DNA from: Allodiplogaster sudhausi
Taxonomy: Eukaryota > Nematoda > Chromadorea > Rhabditida > Diplogasteridae
DNA length: 64,000 nt
NCBI GenBank assembly: GCA_945643635.1
Contig: CALZFC010000004.1
Coordinates: 435,001 to 499,000 of the forward strand
Direction: 5' to 3'
Under the pieces are notes generated by a model. It ran no database searches and was not told the origin of the DNA. It saw only the letters and a program-made list of their open reading frames with translations. Below are positions 10,980 through 22,690 of this stretch, piece after piece. A program made the translations under genes and the position numbers. Each line of letters starts with the position of its first letter. The stretch's first letter is position 1.

Positions 10980-12950
10980 TTCCAGGCATACCCGGCGGCT
11001 GACGAGTATGCTTGGCATTCCCAAAGGCAATCGGTTATCGATTGATTTTTTAAATGTTTTTTATAAAATAAAATCATTCGATTATTTTGATATTAGAGTG
11101 ATATTTTAGAAGAAATTAGAAGTAACACGAAAATAAAAGATGGGAGAAGTCTCTGTACTCACAATGAAGGAATCTTTCTGCTGCAACTGCTGTTCCAGCT
11201 TCATCCCGCGAGAGCTGTTATTCTGAGTGGATCACCGAATTCGTAGCGTGTGTGCTCTTAATTTTTTTTTAAATTTATTATTTATGTTTTTAATTAATTA
11301 TTAAATTTTCACAGTAACAAGATCCTCTTTTTTCTCCAAAAGAAATGTTTTTTTCCTTAATGCAACCCATCATGCTGGACCGGTGGTTTTCATGAGGAAC
11401 GATCTGATAAGATGTGCAGAAATGATTCGCTATCTAATTGATTCGGAAAACTAGCTTGTGATTAATTGAAGAAAAAAAAGAGTCCGATAATCTACCTGGT
11501 ACTTTCCGAATCATATACATGTTTATAAGTTTTCAGGTTTCGACAACGAATTTAAGTCCTTCATGTAATAAGTTAGCTGATTTTTCCCTCGATATACATA
11601 TTTTTTGCTATCGTTTCTCAGTAATGAAGCTTCTGTAAGATTATCCGCGGCGGGTGGACGTAAAAAAATTAGGTCCGAGGCTTGCCAATGTTCGTCACAC
11701 CAAAATGCGCACTTTATGTCCGGAAAAAATTGGCTGCCTTCTCTTTAAAGAGCGAACTAGCCGTTCCCTCTGTTCCGCATACATTTGAAATTTAAATAAA
11801 TTCATTTTGTTTACCTTTTTCTTCACATTATTAAAAAAAATACGGGCCCAGTGTTTTGCGCCCGCGACAAAACCTTAAGAGGATTAAGCGAATTTTAATA
11901 AACGCTGGTTGGTAGGCCAAATGAAGTAATAAATAGGAAGTAATCCTAATAATGTATATTATTGATTACACACGGTCAAATGTTTGCGAAAGAAAAATTG
12001 GTCGAAAAGATGCTGACCGGTGATTCTGATTGCTGAAATGAGTCTAAATGAATTCCCCGAGTGGTTAATAATGATTTTGTTCAAATGAAGGCGGGCCATT
12101 TATATTAATAAAATCGGTTGATTTATTTACGTTTCTCTATTATTATCTTTGTTGATTGTCTTATTATTCATTATTCACATCTGATTATTTAATTATTTGT
12201 GATTATTAAGTGATTCATTTCGTTTCTTTATATGCCCCTTTCTATGCGGTTAGTCTTAGTAACGACTTTACCGTCTTTAAAACGCATCCTTCATTGAACT
12301 AATCTAACTAGAACAATCGCTTTTCTTCGCATTTATCCACAATTCCGTCGACCTCGAATAGCCCAGTCATTATCACCGTACGCGTATTTGGCCAGGCTAC
12401 TTTTATCTAGGAGATGAGAGCGTTCCGGAAAGCTCGAAGCGCCTAGAGAGCCTATCTTAAAGTTCCGCAGTATCAATTGTGGGTTCCAAATACTTAGTCA
12501 GTTTCCCAATTTTCGGGCCCTTATGGGTACTTTTGGGATCCTTACACTCAAATACTCAAAAGCCAAATAAACGGCATTTCGCGAGAAGAGCGCGAAGAAA
12601 GGTGTCTGATCCCCCCGGAAAGCAAAGGAAGCAAGAGTGGAAGTTTAGGTTTGAAAACGACAGTATTAAAATGAAAAGCTTTAAAAGTTGATAATGGTTG
12701 GAAAGTTCTATTCTTTGCAGAAATGAAAGATTGAAAATATTGTGCAATACACGTTAGCAGGTTGATCAAGTTCAAGAACCATTTCGAAATTGCAGCTTCA
12801 TGTCAGGTAGAAGAAGAACAGCCGGGTCTCGCTTATGATTCGAATATTTGCTTCCTCTTTTCACACCAAATATTTTCTGTCATTGATATATTTTCTTGTC
12901 TTGTTCTCCTTTCTAACCATAAGCCAAGAGACAATAGCATGCTTTTTGTG
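10980..12950. other. Gene-free stretch with repeat fragments
   Basis: No gene recognised. A Rep-7 fragment lies near 11740, an inverted Rep-4 motif near 11850 and a Rep-4 piece at 12300-12400. The short open frame near 12479-12691 has no recognisable domain. Confidence 0.4.
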
Positions 12951-12952
12951 CA

Positions 12953-12978
12953 TACAATATATATATATATATATATTT
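12953..12978. repeat. (TA)n microsatellite beside the heat-shock-element array
   Basis: Alternating AT run. The related array at 50565-50939 also has an (AT)n run at the corresponding end (50940-50983), so the run belongs to the repeated unit. Confidence 0.85.
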
Positions 12979-13352
12979 GCCCCTTCCGGACTGTTCTGGA
13001 AAAATTCCAAGTCCCGGGGTAGAACTTGGCCCGTTCTGGAATTTTCTGGAACGTTCCCAGTATCGTGGACAGATGTTGGCCCCTTTCGGAATCTTCTGGA
13101 AAGTCCCGGGGCCAAACTCGGCCTCCTTCTGGAACCTTCTGGAATGTTACAAGGACCGGGGCAGGCGTTGGCCCCTTCCGGAATGTTCTGGAAAAATTCG
13201 ATATCCCGGGGCAGAACTTGGACCCTTCTGGAGCCTTCTGGATCGTCCCCAGTGTCGGGGGCAGAAGTTGTCCCCTTCCGGAATGTTCTGAAAAATCGCG
13301 CTTCCCGGGGCCAACTCGGGCACTTCTAGAACCTTCCAGCATGTTCTATAGC
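12977..13352 (+). repeat. Tandem array of heat-shock-element-like units, copy 1
   Basis: Eight degenerate units of about 48-51 bp. Each begins TTGGCCCCTTCCGGAATG or a variant and contains alternating GAA/TTC pentamers. The clearest unit has TTC at 13176, GAA at 13181, TTC at 13186 and GAA at 13191: four correctly phased nGAAn/nTTCn modules, the binding consensus of heat-shock factor (HSF). Between pentamers lie conserved CCCGGGGCAGAACTTGG-like spacers. A second, inverted copy is at 50565-50939. Translations across it (Gly-Pro-Phe-Trp repeats) exist in several frames on both strands and are by-products of the tandem repeat. Confidence 0.85.
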
Positions 13353-13460
13353 ATGGGCTGAAATCCGCCTCAGGTGCAAAAGTCACCACGTTTGTAGTGG
13401 TAGGAAAGTCGGACCGTTCTTTGTGGGTTTACAATTTGGATACCTCAAGGGAGGAGCATG
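13353..13460 (+). repeat. Flank shared with the second array
   Basis: Matches the reverse complement of 50445-50560 (CCGCCTCAGGTGCAAAAGTC, TTTGTAGTGGTAGGA, ACAATTTGGATACCTCAAGG). The array and this flank moved together. Similarity stops near 13465, short of the Helitron-like end seen in the other copy. Confidence 0.8.
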
Positions 13461-13479
13461 GGTTTCCCTTCTCTGATAG

Positions 13480-13488
13480 AGAGATAGA

Positions 13489-13519
<31 letters not shown>

Positions 13520-13640
13520 CAGAGAGAGAAGATTGAGAGAGAATGCTAGAGAAAAAGAAGCGAAGAGAGAGAGAGAACAAGAGAGAAGAATAGAAAGAGA
13601 GAGAGGAAAAAGAAGATAGAGAGAACAAGAAAAATAAAAA
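13480..13640 (+). repeat. (GA)n microsatellite
   Basis: GA/GAA-rich tract directly after the array flank. Confidence 0.8.
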
Positions 13641-15140
13641 TTTTAGAGAAGTGCTAGTAAGAGAGTTAGAGATAAAGAGAAAATCTCACAAACTCGAATG
13701 CATCTTCAATGGTGGCAATTGTGATTGGCCCGATGATCTGCTCAAGAAATATAGTTTTTTTAATATTACCATAAATCAATGACCAAATAAAATAATTTCA
13801 CAAATTTGTGACTGTTTTTTAATGATATGCTGTGAATTTAACAGGAGAAGACAACAATACTTCTTAAGTCAAACGAAGTGAATCCTCCATCACGGTGGTT
13901 TGCGTCTCCTCTCGAGTAACATAAGAAACTATTATGAGTAATCTAGGATAACAAGTAGCCAAAAAAATCAAAACATGAAAAACGTTTTACGATTGTTTCT
14001 CTGCGTTTACTAGAGTTTAGAAAAGCCGAACCTTGTACTATGCTAACGAATGCATATTAGTATGCAATTAATAACTACAATTAGTATGCGGCAATTAATT
14101 AATTAAGTAAGGAAAAATGTGAAAAAATTTTCTAATGTAAGTGGTCTGATGCTGAGAATTGGATGAAATCCCTCTCAATATGCCCAATGCGATAAAAAAA
14201 CGACCTAAAAATGAATATAAAATAAACCGTTTGGATCAAAGCCGCCTACATTAGCCTCCAGAATGCACTCACGACGAAAATTCTGACCGCACTAACGATA
14301 AATATGTTGAATAATTTGAAGAATCAATTAGGTTTATCAGAGCGAGTCGGAACGATTGTTTCGTCACGCTGAACACTTGTGAATTTCATTAAATGCAAAT
14401 GTGAGTGAGAAAGAAAGAGAGAGAAAGGACCTATAATATAGTTAGATAGGGAAGGATATTGCAGTGAATGAAACGAAATTTTCCAAGCGATATGCATATG
14501 TCTACGTTGTCGTGTCTTCAGTCTCATTTTTCTTTCCATTTGGTTAACCGATGGAATTCAATATAATGCTTAATACATAAGAAATTATTGAATCCGACGG
14601 TCGATTACATGGTCCTCAATCATTCACAGGCGCTTTTCGAATTAGTTAATTTGAGATAATGCAAGCAAACCAATTGCCGACCGATTTGAACTGTTTGTGC
14701 ATGGTTATCGAGTTAATTTTGGAAGACAGTAAAGCAACAGAACAATATCATTTTGCATAGAAGAAAAACTTCTTCGGACCATGTATTTCGAGATGTCAAT
14801 TAAATAGAATAAGCCATGTTCGACATATTTTCAATAATCTTCATGTAATGAAGGTGTGAATATTATTGGTCCGAAAAGAGTAGATAAATAAATATTTGAA
14901 ACTTTTTTCTTCGTCAAGCAAAACTATTTGATTGTTTTCTTTAAAAGGGGGCAACTCCCCTTGCGGCCACCCGACCAAACAGTGACTCAGCGTATCTTGA
15001 GTCACCCGTGAAAGCATAAAACTATAAGCTACAATGTTAAGTCTAAAACGTGGCTACACTATGATAAAACACTAAAATGAATAAAGGTTCAATGGGGCAG
15101 ACGGCAGGGCACGACCCTGCTACACTAATCATAGTCCAAC
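13641..15140. other. Gene-free AT-rich stretch
   Basis: Nothing recognisable apart from a perfect inverted pair GTGACTCA (14982-14989) and TGAGTCAC (14998-15005), each containing an AP-1-type TGACTCA core. Confidence 0.45.
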
Positions 15141-15149
15141 AAAGAGACT

Positions 15150-15276
15150 AATGTAAGAGAGAGACAGAGAGAGAGAAAGACGGAGAGAAAGTGAGAGAAG
15201 AGGAGAGAGGCAGAGAGAAAGAGAGAGAGATGTCGAGAGAGAGAGAGAGTGAGAGAGAGAGCAAGAGAGAGAGAGA
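15150..15276 (+). repeat. (GA)n microsatellite
   Basis: GA-rich tract with CAGAGAG interruptions. Confidence 0.8.
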
Positions 15277-15432
15277 CGCTTTGTTCACTTATTAGGAAAA
15301 TATTTAAGCTTGCTTTTAGTTTATATTGAAATAAATAAAAATAAAAATAAATCCAAAGTGAAAGAATAGGTTAGAAAATCACAAATGAAGTACATATATA
15401 CATACATTTTTATGTTTGTTAGCATCAGCATA

Positions 15433-16577
15433 TGACGCGATTTGCGAGAGTTTCAAAATGGCCGGGGACCCGGCAAAATTAGATTTCGCACAAAAGCTCT
15501 TTATAGGCACTTTTTAACACGGCGAAACGATTGGAATGGGTCCGGGAGTCTGAAATCGCCATTTTAGCGAGCTGTGCGACGTTTAAAATTCGAAAGCCCG
15601 ATGAAACTTGCAAAGATGGTCGCACATTCGCATTCGCAGTTTCGCACACAATAAAGCCATATTCGTGAAAATTTTATCATAAATAGATAAGGTATTGCTT
15701 AAGAAATCTGCTAAAGTAGAATTTGAAAATATTCACTTTTATGGCCTCAGCGGCCTCTAGACTTTGGAGAAGCGCCATTTTCTTATATGGAAATTTGTCA
15801 TGGGTTTTCTATCTTAAGTTGTAGAGCAAAAAATTATCTTTTTAATGAGCTATAGTATGCCAGATACCGATGAGTTTTTTATGTTTCCCAATCATAAAAC
15901 TGTTGAAATACCCTCGATTCAGTGCCTGTGAATTGGCTTGCACTTTGTTTTGGCGTTACCCACGTCGAAAACGCAACACAAGCGATATACCGCATGAGGG
16001 TAGTCTAGGGAATTTATGTAGGTTGTTATGTAACTGTTTAAATAAAATTTAAATGCAAAACAAATTTATTAATTGCCGGGCAAAAGAGTTCGCTCTCCCG
16101 GGGAATCGAACCCGGGGCATTGCGAACTCATTGTCAGTTCATTCGCACTACACCAAATCACCATTGCTAAAAGCGACATTGTCTTTCTTCTTACTCTGCC
16201 CGGTGCATAGGTCAAAGAAACGCCGAACCCGCGTATTTCAACAGTTTTATGATTGGGAAACATAAAAAAGCTCGTCGGTATCTGGCATACTATAGCTCAT
16301 TGGAAGCATAATTTTTTGCTCTACAACTTAAGAAAGAAAACCCATGACTAATTTCCATATAAGAGAATGGCGCCTCTCCAAAGTCTAGAGGTCGCTGGGG
16401 CCATAAAAGTGAATATTTTCAAATTCTACTTCAGTAGATTTATTAAGCAATATCTTAGACCGATTCCAATCGTTTCGCCGTGTTAAAAAATATCTATAAA
16501 AAGCTTTTGAGCGAAATCTAATTTTGCCGGGTCCCCGGCTCTTTGGCTTCCTTACGATTCTCTCGCAAATCGCGTCG
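15433..16577. mobile_element. Foldback element with tRNA-like core, TA flanks
   Basis: The ends are TGACGCGATTTGCGAGAG and its reverse complement, flanked by TA (15431-15432, 16578-16579). The arms pair all the way in: GCCGGGGACCCGGC, GGCGAAACGATTGGAATGG, GCTATAGTATGCCAGATACC and ATAAAACTGTTGAAATAC occur on the left and inverted on the right. The left arm is about 120 bp longer. The unpaired centre, about 15915-16228, holds a tRNA-like sequence. No transposase frame is present. It ends 33 bp before the TTAA transposon. A non-autonomous TA-target element is the likeliest class; the two-base duplication alone is weak evidence. Confidence 0.75.
16090..16168 (-). ncRNA. tRNA-like sequence with A and B boxes
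   Basis: On the minus strand TGGTGTAGTGCGAATG (A-box-like, starting at 16155) is followed 43 bases later by a perfect B box GGTTCGATTCC (16102-16112). The T arm is a GC-rich stem (CCCGG pairing CCGGG), and an anticodon-arm-like stem GAACT/AGTTC encloses seven bases. The 5' and 3' acceptor strands do not pair and the base before the putative anticodon is not T. It is therefore a tRNA-derived or SINE-like promoter relic, not a working tRNA gene. It sits at the unpaired tip of a foldback element. Confidence 0.6.
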
Positions 16578-16610
16578 TATACTAATTGAATATGGCAACT
16601 TCCATCTTAA

Positions 16611-17743
16611 GAGAGCCAATCTGAGAGATTCGACCAGGGCTCTATGTTAGGCATGTCGGGAACAAAATTATTTTTTGATTTTCTTTTCTTTCTAAAGGCT
16701 TATGAGGCATCCTAAAAAGACCTCAAAAACATTTTTTCCAAAATTTTTTTTCTTCAGTTTACCATGGAAATGCACCGAAAACCCAAAAAAATTCAAATGA
16801 CCATAACTTTGTTCGTTTTAAACATATCTTTATTTTGAATTACTTATTCGATTCAGAGTTGAAAGGCGCATAAAAAAGGTCCTAATGACGTTTTGCAAAA
16901 AAATTTATTAAAGGCCTCATTTTGGCATTTTAACATTTCGAGTGGTGCGTTTGAGGCATAAAAACCCCCCCATGTTAAAAAACTGAAGACGCCACGTAAA
17001 AGAGCGTCCTTTTTTACCCCTATTTAGATGCCTTTGAATAAAAAACTCCGATACACCTGTTTCAATATTTTGACATGAAGTTTGCCACCCACGATTGACC
17101 ATGTTTATAAAAATGGCCATAACTCGTTTCAACGTCAACATTTTCGAACGATCATTATACTGTTCGATTCGTCTCTTCATTCTACAAAAGAACGTTCCGT
17201 GATATTTCTCTCATCATGAGTCGTTTTACGACTTTTTCAACAAAAACTGTTTTTAGACACTCTGCTGGCCATGGTTAACTGCATTTATGGAACATTTAGT
17301 GGTCCCATGTTAAGCAAGTGAAGGTTGTATCTGAAAGAGCATAGTTTTTTACTTCTAAAATGATGTTTGTCTTTTGGAATTTCCGACACACATTCTTTGA
17401 TATTTCAGCCTGAACCTTGCCACCACGACGCGTGCGAAATACTGGAAAGGACACAAACACACTTTGCGTGCCTAATTTTGAGAATTTGAAGATTTCAATC
17501 CTATTTTTCAATGCACTATAACCTTTTATCGATACAAATAACATTATGTGCAAACAGTAATCAAATTTTACTTCTCAGTCGAACAAAAAAAATTTCCAAT
17601 AACTGCTAAAAATTCAAGTCTGAAGCTCACTTTTTGCTACTTCCTTATAAATCGCTATGCCATTGAAAAGTGCGCTTGAGTATTTCCTATTCCTGAGCAT
17701 TTTTGACGAAAGAGAGATAAAGTTGTTCAATAATCTTAGAAAA
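16611..17743 (+). repeat. Left terminal inverted repeat of the TTAA transposon
   Basis: Pairs with 22824-23943. It contains degenerate sub-repeats spaced roughly 140-190 bp, each centred on a GAAAG-G-GC-type motif (near 16690, 16860, 16998, 17185 and 17328) in an AT-rich setting with recurring CCATAACT. Such iterated subterminal motifs could be transposase binding sites (inference). Small open frames inside the TIRs (85 and 87 codons) appear in both arms only because the arms are near-identical. Confidence 0.9.
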
Positions 17744-18074
17744 GGGAAATGAAGCCAGCGCCAAGTTTGCCCTACTTTCGTCGGTATCTTCAGCCGGTGA
17801 GAAGAATAGCTTTGACCTGTTTTTTGAGCGTTCATCTCGCTGTTAGCCTCAAAAAAGCGTTCTTCACCGCCCTTCATTCACTTTTCATTACTCAGGAACT
17901 GTTTGCAATCATAGAAAAGGGAAATGAATCCAGCCCCAAGTTTGGCCTACTTTCGTCGGTATCTTCAGCCGGTGAGAAAAATAGCTTTGACCTGTTTTTT
18001 CTCGCTGTTAGCCTCAAAAAACCGTTCTTCACCGCCCTTCATTCACTCTTCATTACTCAGGAACTGTTTGCAAA
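17737..18074 (+). repeat. 175-bp tandem duplication inside the transposon
   Basis: The unit 17737-17911 is repeated at 17912-18074. Landmarks are CTACTTTCGTCGGTATCTTC, TAGCTTTGACCTGTTTTTT and CATTACTCAGGAACTGTTTG. The second unit lacks about a dozen bases. It lies between the left TIR and the first recognised exon, so it may be leader or promoter sequence of the transposase gene. Confidence 0.88.
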
Positions 18075-18353
18075 TCCACAGTTCTTTCATTTTCAGCAGA
18101 ATTTCATTTTGTTGCTAGAAGAAAACTAGCTGTAGATTTTTTGTTAAATAGAAGATATTCCCATTACTGTACATACATATGTTTCACTCTTATAAACTGT
18201 TTAGATGCCTCTTCGCTTTTTCATCTTCATCATTCTTATTCATGAATGGACAGCGGGCGTCGAGATTCCTACTTTACTTCATCTAGAAGGTATCCTTCAA
18301 GTACACAGGTTTCCTTACAGTAATATTTTAAAATAATTCGGCTTGTTTTGCAG

Positions 18354-21300
18354 ATTGAGCTTGACAACGAAGCACATTCCGGTCTCATCTGGATTCGAAA
18401 CAAGCTCGTATATGAGAACGAGGTTTGTGATGCGGATATGAGAACGAGGTCTGCAATGCTCTTGCATCAATCGCACTACCGTTCTAGAAGAGGAATCGAG
18501 GACGAGAATGAAGTGCCAAGAATTCCGGTGAAGCCTGAAGACGTCATCGGTGAAAAGAAATGCTACTTCTCATTATTACGTATGACGTCGTTGGAGGTGG
18601 AACCGCGACCAGCCGTATCTAGAGTGAGCACCGAATGCAAGGGAACTCTTCAAAAGTCAGTAAAAAATGTATAATATATGCAAGCTTTAATAACGAAAAT
18701 ATAAAAATTTCAATAATATAAAAATTTGCAGAATGGTGGACCTCGTAGATGATTTTGCTCTGGAATCACATGGTACCGTTAACGTACTAGATCTGGTGCT
18801 CTCGCGCGGCGCAGGAGAATTTTTCTTGAATTACGATGATTATTCAGAGGTAAAAATTCGAGCAACTGCCGTTGTAAGCATAATTTGCTTAGATCGCGGG
18901 ACTCGGCGAACGCTTCATCTGTGAGAGTCATTTCGATGAATTGTACACAAGTTGGGAGCGCAAGCCATACCAGCACTTGAAATGGAAGACTGGAAAGAAA
19001 GCTTGTTCTATTGCTGGAAGGCCGTTCAAGACTCACGCAATAGCTCATCAACTGAGGACGAAGAAAGTGGTAGAGAAGGCAGAGGCCATGGCAGTAATGA
19101 AGAAGGAGGGCCTTCTGCTACATGTTGGATTACGTTGGTTATTTGAATAATTTAGTTTCTATTTTATTTGAATTCTACTGCCACAACCAAGATTATATTC
19201 TCAGCTGTCTGCCCGGCACACAAGGAGGAATTGGAGCGATACAGAACCCAGGATAAAGTCGAAACTTCCGGACACAAGATATTCCCACCGGTGCATGAAG
19301 GACGATTCTCGCAAACTCCAGACATAACTGACGAGCTCAACGAGTATAATCGAGCATCACAGGACGATCCAAGCTACTTCCCGCCAGAACCTCCCGCCAC
19401 GACCAAAACCCATTCGATCATTTCTGAGAAGTGCAAGACGAAGTTTTCCGACTTTCTCGAGTCGCTTCACTTGCCGAGGATGGACAGACGGAACAAGGAC
19501 TTCTGTCAGCTGGAAGACAGAAGGAAGAGGTCGAAGGCGAGCATTGTCCGCAGCGCATTGGACACAGTGTACAACATCATTGCCCCCGAAGGTTCCGATG
19601 ATATAAAGGCAATGGTGGAGGACCCGGGAAACGAAGGACTCTATGAGAGAAGAAGGAGTAACAAGTATGAGCTGCTCATGCAGGAAATGAAGGAGCGATT
19701 CCAACACAGCTCGCATCGTAGCGAAAGGCTTCACATTGTTTCCATGTTTGCACGCTCACTCTCACATAGCGAGATACAGCGCTATCTTCCGGGACTCAGC
19801 CGATATTTCTACACGAAAGCCAAGAAGCACGCCATGCGTGGTTCATCAATCATTGACGATGGCATGGTGCCCGTGATGCGAATGCGATTTAGCATGCCTC
19901 AGCTGAACCGCTTCATTGAGTTCATCACGAGGTTATCACTTCTGATCTAAATAAGAAGAACATGCAGAGAAAACTTATAAAATTGTTTCAGCTACAAGGT
20001 GACAATTAGTTTACCATTCGGTTTGCGTTCTGCGACTTTGTCCGATGATACCTCGATCGAGTTTGGGAACACGCTTAGGAAGCATTCATCAACAGAGATC
20101 ATCGAACTTTACAAAAGGTATAAATATGGTGAAAATAGCGAACTTTCTCCATCAGCATATTTTTGTAGGGAACTGATTGAGAGCAACGAGGAAGCTCTGA
20201 AGATGTCTGACTCCTCTATGTACCGGATTCTGAAGGCATGTTCTGCTGAGCGAAGAAAAAGCCTGCACGGAGTTGATTTCTACATAGGCGATGCTATGGA
20301 TGTATGTTTCTATACTGCAAGTGTCTTTTGCAAAATATTTTAATCATATTTAGGCATTTCAAAGCGCTCTCGACATGCTAGAAGAGATGAGGATCAAGAA
20401 CTTTATCGATGTTGCATGGTCCATGGCTCTTCGCAACAAGCTGCTGCAAGCGAAGGCATATCTGCGAACGGATTACAAGCTTCACATCAAGCCAGCCTCA
20501 AGAATTGCGGATCACTGCGTGCGCCACGCTCTATCTGACTCAATGGACGCCGCCTTCGCCGAACCATGCGACTACTATGTCGTGGGCGATGAAGATTAGT
20601 CACATCAACATGGGCTTATTTGCGACAGATGCGAAAACCTCGGTGCTGTTCAAGGAGATCTAAGGGAGACCATCAACATGACACAGAGACTGCGCAAGAG
20701 GAGGAGAAGACGATTGGAGGCGCCCATAGTTCAGAAAAGCGCAAGATGATGGAGACATATGGGAGGGACATCTATGATATTGAGAAGAAGATCCAGAATC
20801 TGAAGCAGCACCAACTTCGCGTTGCTGTCAGTGAGAACGACCACAAAGAGATCGTCGAGGGTCTTCAGGTGTGCGAAAATATGTGTACATATTTTTATCG
20901 TAACAGATTCTTTTGATTATTTTATTGATCATGTTTAAAAGCCTGTCTTCTTTTTTTAGGAGAATGAATGCTTGATTACCCAAGATTGGGCTATGAAATG
21001 GCTGCCCGAAGCAACCCGTGAGAAGACCACGGATTTTTTTGGAAAGAGGGGGATAAGTTGGCATTTGTAGCATGTAATTGCCAATGTTTCTGGATCTTTG
21101 AAGCAGCATACTTTTGTTCACATCATGAAGAGCGACCTGCAGGTATTTCGAGTTTACCTGTCATTTGGGTAAATATTTATTATATGTGTAAATGGAGTCA
21201 ACTGTTGCAACAATTGAAGGATTCGGTCGCAGTGACAGCAATCATGAATCACACCGTGGCAGAACTTAGGAAGTCAGATATAAGGAACATTATATACCGC

Positions 21301-22690
21301 TCAGATCAGGCTGGTAAGACAAAATAATTCATTGAATAATTCACTAACCAACATTTTAATGGAATATGTTGCAGGCTGTTACAAAAGCAGCGCAACGCTT
21401 TCGACGGTCGTGCATATATCCAAGTTCACCAATACTCGCATCGCCAAATACGCCTTCTCCGAGGCGCAGGCCGGGAAGAGTGCCTGCGATAGAATGGTGG
21501 CCGTGGTCAAGAGGAAAGTGCACGACTTCGTTGATAGCGGAGGCAATGCCAGGAGTGCTGATGAGTTCTATGATGGAATTCTGTGGGGAAAGCTATTAAA
21601 CGGACTCTCAGTCCACCTTGCGCATGTTGAAGACGGCAAGCTGAGCGCTTCATCATTGCCAGGAATTTCCCAGCTGAACACCTTCATCTTCGAAAAGGAC
21701 GGCATCAGAGTTCATCGACATTCGCGGATTGGACAAGGGAAACTGGTCAAGTACGACTCTCTTCAGCAGAATCATGGTTATATTATCACTGACAAAGAAG
21801 GCGGATCTAATCATGGCCAAGACTCTAATCCCTTTTGGGCTGACATTGGTAGCCGAGGACATCAAGTAAGCAAACCGGAAGCGGCAAATACAGGACTGGA
21901 ACACGAGAACGAAGAACCCTGCATGATTCCTGAAGATTCCGAACTTTGCATTGACGAGACGAGATTTCTCTTTCAATGTCCAGAAGAAACATGTGGTGCC
22001 GAGTTCATCGAGGAGAAGAACCTGGAGAAGAGTATTCTAATTGGAAAGCATAAAAGAAGGGCAGAAAGGGTAACTCTCCGCGATAACAGCTTACTCTTGT
22101 TCGCAGACGGCCTTGAAGGGCCATTGAAACATAGGATCTTCAGCGGAGTTGATGATGCCCTCGAGACGCTCGGCGATGACAACTACAATGGCAAAATTGC
22201 AAACAGAGGTTGGGCCCTGAAAGAGAAGAAACGGAACGAGAGGCTTCCTCAGAGGTCTAAACAATGGGCGTCTGACCAATTCGACGAAGGCATTAGAACA
22301 GGAGTAAAGGTTGATCCACGCGAGGCGCATACAAGAATGAAGAGCCAACGAGACGCGGCCACTGGCAAGCTGAGCTTTGGGACGGATGAAGTCCTCACTG
22401 TGCAGCAGTTGGCGTCAATTTTCAGTAGATTGTCTTCAGCGAATAAGAAGTCGCGCAGTTTCGCCGATCCTACACCACCTGCTCGGAAGAAAACCAAGAC
22501 AACAGATCCCATTGATGAAATGTACGAGGAAGAAGGTGACGTGGAGCTGGAATTCGAGACGGACCCTCAATGGGGAACGGACTTTGACACCTACAAACAG
22601 GCGGTTTTGAAGCTAAATGCCGCAGCACCTTCTGACGACGGCGAAGCAGAGGTCACATATGACGAATTAGAAAATCTACAATTCATGTGA
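18354..22690 (+). CDS. Multi-exon DDE-type transposase gene, probably decayed
   Basis: Proposed exons: 18354-18655, 18732-18849, 18893-19133, 19205-19931, 19992-20117, 20169-20301, 20354-20868, 20960-21142, 21220-21313, 21375-22690. All introns are 43-91 bp with GT..AG, and phases join into one frame. Landmarks in order: CESHF with following Cys residues; EIIELYK and MYRILKACSAERRKSLHGVD; a CDRC pair; DWAMKWLP (first acidic residue) followed by FFGKRGISWH; TFVHI; YRSDQAGCY (second); FSEAQAGKSACDR (Glu); a degenerate C2H2-like segment after FLFQC; and a basic/acidic tail. D, D and E fit an RNase H-fold transposase. From memory, similar large proteins recur in cnidarian and mollusc genomes; this needs a search. 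Defects: TAG at 20597-20599 and 21068-21070, and a frameshift at about 20690-20748. The first exon and start codon are unresolved. Confidence 0.8.

Noticed and set aside
12953..13352. CRISPR array
   Set aside because: Units are degenerate, without unique spacers, and the genome is eukaryotic.
12835..13389. Gly-Pro-Phe-Trp-rich open frames on both strands over the heat-shock-element array
   Set aside because: A roughly 49-bp tandem repeat open in many frames; no start context, splice structure or conserved single frame.
16090..16168. Functional tRNA gene
   Set aside because: A and B boxes are good, but the acceptor strands do not pair and the anticodon loop lacks the usual T, so it is listed as tRNA-like only.
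17296..17553. 85-codon frame in the left TIR, identical in the right TIR at 23014-23271
   Set aside because: Conserved only because the arms are near-identical; no recognisable domain. The 87-codon frame at 16917/23387 is the same case.
18207..18293. Signal-peptide-like first exon of the transposase (hydrophobic start at ATG 18205)
   Set aside because: Splicing the apparent donor to the 18354 exon gives a stop at once, so the start is left unresolved.
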